Part shown: piece after piece, positions 26,184 through 33,313 of the stretch
Position numbering within the stretch: the stretch's first letter is position 1
Layout: each line of letters begins with the position of its first letter
NCBI GenBank assembly: GCA_020633825.1
Contig: JACKCV010000005.1
Span: forward strand, 123,905 to 187,904
Length of the DNA: 64,000 nt
Source of the DNA: Fibrobacteria bacterium
GTDB lineage: Bacteria > Fibrobacterota > Fibrobacteria > UBA5070
Reading direction: 5' to 3'
Translations under genes and position numbers: made by a program
The notes under the pieces: generated by a model
What the model was told of the DNA's origin: nothing
Databases searched by the model: none
The model's input: the letters and a program-made list of their open reading frames with translations, nothing else

Positions 26184-27943
26184 CCGAACTGAAGACCCGG
26201 TTCGCCCAGGCCCTCGCCACCCACACCGGACTGGAGTTGGGGGCCGTGGAGGCCGCCATCGCTCGGCCTCCCGACCTCGCCCTGGGCGTGTTCGCCTTTC
26301 CGTGCTTCCCCTTGGCCAAGACCCTGCGCAAGGCCCCTCCGGCCATCGCGGCGGAAATCGTCGCCTCCGCGCAGGCCCCCGAGGGTACCGAGCTGGTGGC
26401 CGCGGGTGGCTACGTCAATCTGCGACTGCAGCCGGGAATCCTCGCGCGACAAGCGGTGGAGTCGGTCCAGGCTTGGCAGACCACGTCCCGCGTGAGCGGT
26501 TCGGGAGTCGGTCGTACGGTGCTGGTCGACTACAGCTCCCCCAACGCGGGGAAGGAGCTGGTGTACCATCACATCCGTTCCACCGCCATCGGCGCGGCCC
26601 TGTGCCGGATGTACGAGGCGGCCGGCTGGAAAGTCGAGGCCGTCAACCACCTGGGCGACTGGGGGACGCAGTTCGGCAAACTCATCCTGATGTGGTTGCG
26701 CGAGCACGGGATGGACCAGGAAGCGGCCTTGGCCGACCTTCCCTCGGTGACCCTCTCGACGCTCAACCGCATGTACGTCGGATTCAAGCCCGCGGCCGCC
26801 GAAGATCCCGCGATGGAGGAGGAGGCGCGCCTCTGGTTCGCCCGCCTGGAGGCCAAGGAAGCCTTCGCCCGCACCTGCTGGGAACGCTTCATCGAAGTCT
26901 CCATCGCCGCCCTCAACGAGGTGTACGTGCGCTTCGGAGCGAAGTTCGACCACTTCCTGGGGGAGAGCTTCTACGAAGACAAGCTCGAGGCCACGATCGA
27001 GCGGATCCGCCAAGCGGGGATCCTCGAGGAGAGCGAAGGCGCCCAAGTGGTGCGTGTGGGCGACGACATCCCTCCCTGCCTGATCCGCAAGCGCGACGGG
27101 GCCACCCTCTACGCCACGCGCGACCTCGCGGCGGCCATCTGGCGTCACGAGCATTTCGGGTGCGATCGCGCCCTCTACGTGGTGGATGCCGGCCAGAGCT
27201 TCCATTTCCGGCAAGTCTTCGAAGTGCTCCGGCGCATGGGCGAGCCTTGCGCGCACGGGTGCATCCACGTCCCCTTCGGGCTGGTCCTGGGCAAAGGCGA
27301 AGACGGAAACTGGAGCAAGGTCAGCACGCGATCCGGCACCGGCGCACCTCTTCCCGACGTCATGGACCGGGCCGCGGCGCGCATCCGCGAAACCATGGTG
27401 TCCCTGGCCGAGAAACGGGCGCTCGAGAATCCCTCGCGCGAGCAGGACTCCTTCAGCGACCGGGAACTCGACCAGGTGTCCGAGGCCATCGGCGTCGGCG
27501 CGCTGGTGTTCAACGAGCTCAAGAGCCGTCGTGCCGCCGACACCCGCTTCGATCTGGATTCGATCCTGTCCTTCGAAGGGGACACGGGGCCCTACATCCA
27601 GTACGCCTATGCCAGACTTTCGAGCATCCTCCGCAAGGGGGGAGAGGTGATCGCTCCCGAGGCGGCGCGTTGGTCGTTGTTGTGCGAACCCGAGACGGAA
27701 CGGGTGGCCTCGGTCGTCTCCCAGTTCCCGGAACGCCTGGATGCGGCCGTGGAGGCCAACGAGCCTTCCGTCATCGCCCAGTTCGCCCTCGAGCTCGCCG
27801 AGGCGGTCCATTCCTTCACGCACCATCATCGCGTGCTCGAGGTGGACGCCACCCCGGAGCGCATGCTCCTGGTGGAGACGGCCCGTCGGACCCTCGCCAA
27901 GGCCCTCACGTTGCTGGGTCTGACGCCCGTGGAGCGCATGTAG
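26174..27943 (+). CDS. argS: Arginyl-tRNA synthetase with altered HIGH motif
   Basis: ArgRS charges tRNA-Arg. The 589-residue protein has the class I Rossmann core, the N-terminal Add1-type domain, VNHLGDWGTQFGKLI and the C-terminal anticodon domain (ARLSSILRK, HHHRVLEVD). After SSPNAGK, where most ArgRS have HVGHLRST, it reads VYHHIRST (V130 to H133), so the first His and the Gly of the HIGH motif are replaced. The KMSKS counterpart is WSKVSTRSG. Similar departures are known in some ArgRS lineages, so activity is likely retained. The ATG at 26174 lies within rsfS and is preceded by GAGGAGG. A strong terminator follows the stop. Confidence 0.95.
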   Translation: MDVTELKTRFAQALATHTGLELGAVEAAIARPPDLALGVFAFPCFPLAKTLRKAPPAIAAEIVASAQAPEGTELVAAGGYVNLRLQPGILARQAVESVQAWQTTSRVSGSGVGRTVLVDYSSPNAGKELVYHHIRSTAIGAALCRMYEAAGWKVEAVNHLGDWGTQFGKLILMWLREHGMDQEAALADLPSVTLSTLNRMYVGFKPAAAEDPAMEEEARLWFARLEAKEAFARTCWERFIEVSIAALNEVYVRFGAKFDHFLGESFYEDKLEATIERIRQAGILEESEGAQVVRVGDDIPPCLIRKRDGATLYATRDLAAAIWRHEHFGCDRALYVVDAGQSFHFRQVFEVLRRMGEPCAHGCIHVPFGLVLGKGEDGNWSKVSTRSGTGAPLPDVMDRAAARIRETMVSLAEKRALENPSREQDSFSDRELDQVSEAIGVGALVFNELKSRRAADTRFDLDSILSFEGDTGPYIQYAYARLSSILRKGGEVIAPEAARWSLLCEPETERVASVVSQFPERLDAAVEANEPSVIAQFALELAEAVHSFTHHHRVLEVDATPERMLLVETARRTLAKALTLLGLTPVERM

Positions 27944-27977
27944 CCCGCATCGAGACGGATGACGATTGGAGACAAGT

Positions 27978-28021
27978 GAAGACAATTCGGGACGATCTGT
28001 CTCGAATTGTCTTCTGCTTTT
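27978..28021 (+). terminator. Intrinsic terminator after argS
   Basis: A 16-base stem (27978-27993 with 27999-28014, one G-U pair) with a 5-base loop is followed by TGCTTTT. This ends the operon running from 23844 to argS. Confidence 0.9.
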
Positions 28022-28138
28022 GGGGTGGATCCCCTGTGCCGGGAATCTGCGCAAAGTTCGTTCCTGATCTGGCGCAGCCCTCTAGGGAGCGGGTTTCGCT
28101 CGGGGAGGAACGGAGGGCGGACCTCCCATGCGGTCTGA

Positions 28139-28155
28139 TTGGCCTGGCCTTTGCA
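28139..28155 (+). promoter_or_regulatory. Sigma-54-type promoter of amtB
   Basis: TTGGCCTGGCCTTTGCA matches the sigma-54 consensus: GG at 28141 and GC at 28153 are exactly 10 bases apart, with TTGCA at the -12 element. It lies about 70 bases before the amtB start. Sigma-54 promoters are usual for nitrogen-scavenging genes. An inverted repeat CTGCGC/GCGCAG (28047-28077) upstream could bind an enhancer protein, but it does not match the NtrC consensus closely. Confidence 0.75.
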
Positions 28156-28223
28156 AAAGGCGCGCGCTCAACGCGCACGGCCCGTGCTCGAATCGTTCCT
28201 CCTCACCGCCAGGATGTTCCAAC

Positions 28224-29699
28224 ATGCGTTTTCTTCGAAGTCTGCAGATCGTCGGTCTCGCGCTCGCCTTGACGGGAGGGGCAACCCTCCTCTCCGCCGC
28301 GGAGCCGGCGGATTCCGCCCAGGCGGCCCCCTCCCTCGAGTCGATTTCGGCAAGTGCGACGCCTTCGGATTCCGCCCTGGCCAAGAGGGTGGCCGACCTG
28401 GAGGCCTACATCAACAACACGGCTCCGGAAGCCCTGGTGGGAACCCCGGGTCCCGGGCACAACGGATTCATGATGGTCTGCGCGGCGTTGGTCCTGTTCA
28501 TGACCCTGCCCGGATTGTTCCTCTTCTACGGAGGTCTGGTGCGCACGAAGAACGTCCTCTCCGTCGTGGCGCAATGCTTCGCGATGGCGGGGATGGTGGC
28601 CCTGCTGTGGTGGGCGGTGGGCTATTCCCTGGCCTTCGAGGGAGGGAACGCCTTCGTGGGAGGATTGGGCAAGATGTTCCTCTCGGGAGTCGGAGCCGCG
28701 CCCAATACCAACTATTCCGCCTGGGTGAGCGAATCGGTCTTCGCGATGTACCAGCTGATGTTCGCGATCATCACGCCCGCCCTGATCGTGGGGGCCATCG
28801 CCGAACGCATGAAGTTCAAGGCCATCCTGCTGTTCGTGTTCCTGTGGATGCTGGTCGTGTACTTCCCGCTGGCCCACATGGTCTGGGGCGCCACCGGCCT
28901 GATGAACGGGGTCTGGAACGCGGACGCCGCCATCAAGTCGATCGATTTCGCGGGAGGAACCGTGGTCCACATGAGCTCGGGGTGGTCGGCCCTGGTGCTG
29001 ATGATCCTGCTCGGCAAGCGGACGGGATTCGGCAAGCAGAATTTCGCGCCCCACAGCCTGGTGCTCACCGCCATCGGGACGGGCATGCTCTGGGTGGGCT
29101 GGTACGGTTTCAACGCGGGTTCCGCCGTGGCGGCCGACGGAGTCGCTTCCCAGGCCTTCATGACGACCACCCTGGCGACGGCGGTGGCCTCCTTCGTGTG
29201 GCCGATGCTGGAATGGGTCAAGACCGGCAAGCCCACCATCTTGGGCTTCTGCTCGGGTGCCGTCGCGGGCCTGGTCGTGATCACTCCGGCCACCGGATTC
29301 GTGACCGCGACGGGAGCCGTCCTCATCGGAATCGCCGCGGGCATCGTCCCGTACTTCGCCTGCACCAGCATGAAGTCCTTCTTCAAGTACGACGACGCCC
29401 TCGATACCTTCGGGGTCCACGGCGTCGGCGGGACCATGGGCGCCTTGTTGACGGGTTTCTTCGCCACCACGGAGGCGAACGCGAACCTTTCGGGGAATCT
29501 GGCCGACATCGTCGGGCGCACCCTGTGGCTCGAGCAGCTGAAGGCCATGGGGCTGACGATCGTGATCTCCGTGGTCGCGACCATCGCCATCGCGGCGATC
29601 GTCAAGGTCGCGGTCGGTTTGCGTCCGGAAGTCGAGGACGAGATCCAGGGCCTCGATCTGGTGGAGCACGGAGAACAGGGATACCACTTCGTGGATTGA
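28224..29699 (+). CDS. amtB: Ammonium transporter with N-terminal extension
   Basis: AmtB trimers conduct ammonium across the inner membrane. The 491-residue protein has a signal peptide (MRFLRSLQIVGLALALTGG, cleaved near SAAE), an extracytoplasmic stretch to about 80, then eleven membrane segments. The twin pore histidines are present in TVVHMSSGWS and FGVHGVGGT. FLFYGGLVRTKN is the family signature. The C-terminal tail (VEDEIQGLDLVEHGEQGYHF) is the PII-regulated type. AGGA precedes the ATG. No glnK gene is adjacent, but glnD, the PII-modifying enzyme, is the next large gene. The sigma-54-type promoter suggests expression under nitrogen limitation. Confidence 0.96.
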   Translation: MRFLRSLQIVGLALALTGGATLLSAAEPADSAQAAPSLESISASATPSDSALAKRVADLEAYINNTAPEALVGTPGPGHNGFMMVCAALVLFMTLPGLFLFYGGLVRTKNVLSVVAQCFAMAGMVALLWWAVGYSLAFEGGNAFVGGLGKMFLSGVGAAPNTNYSAWVSESVFAMYQLMFAIITPALIVGAIAERMKFKAILLFVFLWMLVVYFPLAHMVWGATGLMNGVWNADAAIKSIDFAGGTVVHMSSGWSALVLMILLGKRTGFGKQNFAPHSLVLTAIGTGMLWVGWYGFNAGSAVAADGVASQAFMTTTLATAVASFVWPMLEWVKTGKPTILGFCSGAVAGLVVITPATGFVTATGAVLIGIAAGIVPYFACTSMKSFFKYDDALDTFGVHGVGGTMGALLTGFFATTEANANLSGNLADIVGRTLWLEQLKAMGLTIVISVVATIAIAAIVKVAVGLRPEVEDEIQGLDLVEHGEQGYHFVD

Positions 29700-29766
29700 G
29701 TGCTCCCGAACCCCCCGGAGGAGGTCGCCCGAGGCGGCTTCCCGGGGGGGCACCAGGATGTCCTGT

Positions 29767-29802
29767 GCGGGATTCCGGGATGCGGGATCCCGCTTTCGTT
29801 TT
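29767..29802 (+). terminator. Terminator after amtB
   Basis: A 10-base stem (GCGGGATTCC with GGGATCCCGC, G-U allowed) and a 7-base loop are followed by TTTCGTTTT. The gap 29700-30042 holds this element and the convergent terminator at 29955-29994, and otherwise nothing I can identify. Confidence 0.75.
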
Positions 29803-29954
29803 GTCCTCCGGCCCTTCCGACCCCAGGGGGGCGTGGTTCGCCGGGGTGTGATCGGTCCAACGGCCATCGCTTCGGAGCTTGTCGAGCCGCGAGGGTTCGA
29901 GGGGCCTTCCTCGGAACCCGACGGAGCGAGCCGGAATCGGCCGTGGACTCGGCG

Positions 29955-29994
29955 AAAACAAAACACCCCGCGTCCGAGGGAGACGCAGGGTGCT
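29955..29994 (-). terminator. Terminator after the histone H1-like gene
   Basis: On the minus strand an 11-base stem (29992-29982 with 29974-29964, one mismatch of G-U type) is followed by TTTTGTTTT, a strong intrinsic terminator placed 49 bases after the H1-like gene. Confidence 0.88.
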
Positions 29995-30042
29995 CGACGG
30001 CGACACCTGGAACTGGATTTCCGGGACGGATCCCGGAACCCG

Positions 30043-30429
30043 TCACTTCTTCTTCGCGACCTTCTTCGGAGCGGCGGCTTTCTTGGGAGCCGCGGCCTTC
30101 TTCGGAGCGGCAGCCTTCTTGGGGGCGGCGACCTTCTTCGGAGCCGCGGCCTTCTTGGGGGCGGCGACCTTCTTCGGAGCCGCGGCCTTCTTGGGGGCGG
30201 CGACCTTCTTCGGAGCGGCAGCCTTCTTGGGAGCAGCGACCTTCTTCGGGGCGGCAGCCTTCTTGGGGGCGGCGGCCTTCTTCGGAGCCGCGGCCTTCTT
30301 GGGGGCAGCGGCCTTCTTCGGAGCGGCAGCCTTCTTGGGGGCAGCGGCCTTCTTCGGAGCGGCAGCCTTCTTGGGGGCAGCGACCTTCTTCGGAGCGGCA
30401 GCCTTCTTGGCGGTGGGCTTCTTCTGCAT
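30043..30429 (-). CDS. Histone H1-like Lys/Ala/Pro-repeat protein
   Basis: The 128-residue protein starts MQKKPTAKKAAAPKK and continues with about twenty repeats of a six-residue unit (A-A-P-K-K plus A or V) to the end. This is the pattern of bacterial H1-like and AlgP-type proteins, which bind DNA through lysine and are thought to compact or regulate the nucleoid. It is very basic and presumably unstructured. AGGAG lies 7 bases before the ATG at 30429. A sigma-70-type promoter (30535-30563) and a strong terminator (29955-29994) make it an independent unit, probably highly expressed. It lies downstream of glnD. Confidence 0.9.
   Translation of the reverse strand: MQKKPTAKKAAAPKKVAAPKKAAAPKKAAAPKKAAAPKKAAAPKKAAAPKKAAAPKKAAAPKKVAAPKKAAAPKKVAAPKKAAAPKKVAAPKKAAAPKKVAAPKKAAAPKKAAAPKKAAAPKKVAKKK
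30061..30420. repeat. 18-base tandem repeat array inside the H1-like gene
   Basis: The DNA repeats an 18-base unit (pattern ttcttgggggcagcggcc and near copies, alternating with ttcttcggagcggcagcc) for most of the gene. Copies differ at few sites, so the array can gain or lose units by recombination, changing protein length in six-residue steps without a frameshift. Confidence 0.85.
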
Positions 30430-30534
30430 CGTCGGGTCTCCTATGGAGCCTTGTGGTGTTGCCGTGGCGCGACAAGCGCCTTGGGAGCGTGGAAACCGCG
30501 TGGTTGGATTGCCATGCGCCACGATCCTCGGCCA

Positions 30535-30563
30535 ATGATACGCTGGCGAAAGACGGCAGTCAA
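30535..30563 (-). promoter_or_regulatory. Sigma-70-type promoter of the H1-like gene
   Basis: On the minus strand TTGACT (30563-30558), a 17-base spacer and TATCAT (30540-30535) form a near-consensus promoter about 105 bases before the H1-like start. It is the best -35/-10 pair I found in the window. Confidence 0.72.
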
Positions 30564-30575
30564 CAGGATTGCGAA

Positions 30576-30594
30576 GGAGAATCAACGATTCTCC
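30576..30594 (-). terminator. Small hairpin just after glnD
   Basis: A perfect 7-base stem (GGAGAAT/ATTCTCC) with a 5-base loop lies 16 bases past the glnD stop. No clear T tract follows on the minus strand, so termination may be incomplete and some transcripts may continue into the H1-like gene. Confidence 0.45.
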
Positions 30595-30609
30595 CGCCGG
30601 GATCGCGAG

Positions 30610-33261
30610 CTACGACAAATTCTGTCTGGCCGTGAGGAGCTTGGAGATCTCGGATCTGGCCGACCGCAGGACTTCCTCGTCGAGGATGGGTCGCCCCTCG
30701 GGAGTGGTCAGGGAGAAGGAGTCCATGGCCTTGTCCGCCTCGGTGCACACACGGGCCGAGTGGATCACCCATTGTCGCTTGGACAGGTACAGGGTCAGGT
30801 CGAAGAGCAGTCCGAGCCGATCCCCGGCGGTGATGTCGAGCAAGGTGCAGTCGAGATCTCCCTGGCTGTGGAACTCCACGCGCACCTTCGGGGTCATGAT
30901 GCGGGTCACCGTGGACGACCACCGCTCGATGTGGCTGTCCACCGATGCCTGGAGCATGCCCGTATCGATGTCGCGGAACTCCGACAGCTGCTTCTCGGCC
31001 AGGAGCGCGAGCTCTTCCTCGTTGACGCTGGTGTCGGGATCCTGGGGGATCACCGAAAAGAGGTCGATCACGACCCCGTCGACCCGGGTGTACACCTGCG
31101 CGGTGGCGATGGAGAGGCGCAAGGTCGTGAGGGCGGCGCAGATGCGCGCCAGGAGACCGGGACGGTCGGCCATCACGATGGCGAGATCCCAGTGGGAGCC
31201 GTGGTTGCGCGCCTTGACCGCGCAGCGACGCTTGGGGGAGATCGCCTGCAGGAGGTCGAGGTGGTCGGCGACCTGGCGTGCGGACACCGAACTCGCGTAC
31301 CGCCGTGGAAGTCTTCGGAGGTGCTCCAGGATCTCCTCTCGGGGATGGCCGAACCCTTCCTGGGCCAAGGCTTCCCGGCGGCTGTCGGAATCGATGTGCT
31401 CCCGGGATCCTTCTTGCTCGAATTCCAGCATGGCGCCGTTGTACAGCCGAAGGAGGAGGTTGGCCTTCCAGGCCGACCAGGCGTCGGGATGCACCGAGGA
31501 GGTGTCCGCCCAGGTCAGGACGTAGAGCTTGCGCAGGAGATGGGCGTCGCCCAATTTCGCCAGGAGCTCCCGGATGGTGCGGGGGTCTTCGATGTCGCGA
31601 CGCTGGGCGAGGAAGTTCAGGAGCAGGTGGTGCTGCACCAGGTCGGCCGCCTGGGAGGCGCGGGAGTCGGAAATGCCCGCTCGGCGGCAATAGGCGCGCA
31701 CCAGGCGCGCACCGGAATCGGAATGATCGGCCCCGAGCCCCTTCCCGATGTCGTGGAAGAGCGCGGCGATGTAGAGGATGTCGAGATCGGGGATCTTGAG
31801 GAATTCGCCCTTGAGATGCTGCAACACCGGATCTTCGGAGCGGGGGAGGGTCGCCAGGCGCGAAAGGACGGTGAGGGTGTGCTCGTCCGTGGTGTACAGG
31901 TGGTAGATGTCGTGCTGACTGTGGCAGTCGATGAGGGCGAAATCGGGGACCACCAGCGACAGGACCCCGACCCGGTGCAGCTCCCGCAGCGTGACCGCGC
32001 GATGGCTGGAATGACGCATGATCTCCAGCAGTTTCGGCAGCAGGCGCGGCAGGTCCAGACTCTGGGAGTCCACGAGGGAAACCGCTTGGCGCACGTACCA
32101 GCGGGTGGAGGCTCCGACACCGACCCGGGCCCGTTGGGCGGTCCGGAAGAGATCCAGGACCATTTCGATGTTCGAGAGGAACGGGTTGGCGCCTTCCACC
32201 GGCACTTCCAGGGATCCGTCGAGGATTTGGAAGCGCGGATCGAGGCTCTTGGCGCGGGCCCTCCGGGAGCCCTGGCTGGCCACCGCGTCGCAATACTGGG
32301 TGGTGATGGAATCGACCATCCGGATGCGCTGGTAGAACGCCTTCTGGAACCGTTCGACGCCGCGGCTGTCCGGAGCGTCGAGGTACCCCATCGTGGCCGC
32401 GATGGCTTGTTGGTCGTCGAACCCCATGCGGTCCGATTTCTGGTCGGTGGCGTAGTGCAAGGCGATGCGGGCGCGCAGCAGGAATTCATTGGCCTCGCGG
32501 ATGTCGCCGAGTTCCTCCGGGCCGACGATGCCCGAGCGGACGAGGTCGTCGAGGTTGCGGGCTCCGCACTGGATCCCGGCCAGCCACACGAGGGTGTGCA
32601 GGTCGCGAAGGCACCCGCGTCCCTCCTTGAGGTTGGGCTCGAGGGTTTGGGCCAGTTGCCCCTGGGCCAGGAGTCGCTTGTCGCGCTCGGCGAGTTTCAT
32701 GGCCGTGAGGTGCCGCTGCCTCCTCCCCGAGGGACGATCGGCGACGAAATCCGCGAATTCCCGGTACAGGGAGAAATCCCCGCCCAGGAACCGTTCCTGG
32801 AGAAACGCCGTGTAGGTCTCGACATCCTCGTCGGCCGCCTTCTTGCAATCGGGGATGGTCCGCACCGCCTGCCCCACCACGAAGCCCATGTCCCACAGGG
32901 GATAGAGGATCTGCTCCGCTTCGGCGAGAACCTCGGGGGAGGCGCGACGGGGGATGAGGATCAGGAGATCGACGTCGCTCTTGGGACACATCTCCCGACG
33001 CCCGTAGCCACCCACGGCGACCAGGCTCAGGCGGGAGGCCGCCGGCGTGTAGTTCCTGCGGGCTTCGAGAAGGGCGCGTAGGAATGCGTCCACGAGATCG
33101 GAAAGGTCGGCGGTGGTGGCGCTGGCGCTGGCGCCGGTCAGGAACCGGTTCCGTATGGCCTCCCGCTCCTCCCCGAGGAGGGCCTTGAGGGTACGGATGC
33201 GTTCGGCGGGGTCGTCGATGCGGAAAAATGCGTGTCGGAAGCGTGCGGCAAGTTCGCTCAT
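30610..33261 (-). CDS. glnD: Bifunctional PII uridylyltransferase/uridylyl-removing enzyme
   Basis: GlnD senses glutamine and adds or removes UMP on PII proteins, setting the nitrogen response. The 883-residue protein has the full order of domains: nucleotidyltransferase (GGYGRREMCPKSDVDLLIL, about 84-102), helical GlnE-like region, HD domain (LFHDIGKGLGADHS, with VQHHLLLN) for UMP removal, and two C-terminal ACT domains (about 705-780 and 810-883) that bind glutamine. Length is typical. The ribosome binding site is weak. It diverges from the AlgJ-like lipoprotein gene at 33314. Its position near amtB, whose pore is regulated by PII, links the two in nitrogen control. Confidence 0.97.
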   Translation of the reverse strand: MSELAARFRHAFFRIDDPAERIRTLKALLGEEREAIRNRFLTGASASATTADLSDLVDAFLRALLEARRNYTPAASRLSLVAVGGYGRREMCPKSDVDLLILIPRRASPEVLAEAEQILYPLWDMGFVVGQAVRTIPDCKKAADEDVETYTAFLQERFLGGDFSLYREFADFVADRPSGRRQRHLTAMKLAERDKRLLAQGQLAQTLEPNLKEGRGCLRDLHTLVWLAGIQCGARNLDDLVRSGIVGPEELGDIREANEFLLRARIALHYATDQKSDRMGFDDQQAIAATMGYLDAPDSRGVERFQKAFYQRIRMVDSITTQYCDAVASQGSRRARAKSLDPRFQILDGSLEVPVEGANPFLSNIEMVLDLFRTAQRARVGVGASTRWYVRQAVSLVDSQSLDLPRLLPKLLEIMRHSSHRAVTLRELHRVGVLSLVVPDFALIDCHSQHDIYHLYTTDEHTLTVLSRLATLPRSEDPVLQHLKGEFLKIPDLDILYIAALFHDIGKGLGADHSDSGARLVRAYCRRAGISDSRASQAADLVQHHLLLNFLAQRRDIEDPRTIRELLAKLGDAHLLRKLYVLTWADTSSVHPDAWSAWKANLLLRLYNGAMLEFEQEGSREHIDSDSRREALAQEGFGHPREEILEHLRRLPRRYASSVSARQVADHLDLLQAISPKRRCAVKARNHGSHWDLAIVMADRPGLLARICAALTTLRLSIATAQVYTRVDGVVIDLFSVIPQDPDTSVNEEELALLAEKQLSEFRDIDTGMLQASVDSHIERWSSTVTRIMTPKVRVEFHSQGDLDCTLLDITAGDRLGLLFDLTLYLSKRQWVIHSARVCTEADKAMDSFSLTTPEGRPILDEEVLRSARSEISKLLTARQNLS

Positions 33262-33313
33262 AGGTCAGTAACCTAATCGCTCGGGATCCATCGGTCGTGC
33301 GCGATCTAGTTTG

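Noticed and set aside
23844..27943. tRNA-Leu as an integration site for a mobile element
   Set aside because: No integrase, no repeated tRNA 3' end and only housekeeping genes follow it.
30043..30429. Regular repeats that look like a CRISPR array
   Set aside because: Units of 18 bases follow one another without unique spacers and translate to a Lys/Ala/Pro repeat protein with its own promoter and terminator.
29758..33081. A 1107-codon open frame on the plus strand opposite glnD and the H1-like gene
   Set aside because: Its codons mirror the real minus-strand genes, composition is dominated by Gly, Arg, Val and Glu without domains, and it crosses two clear genes and their terminators. High GC makes antisense frames stay open.
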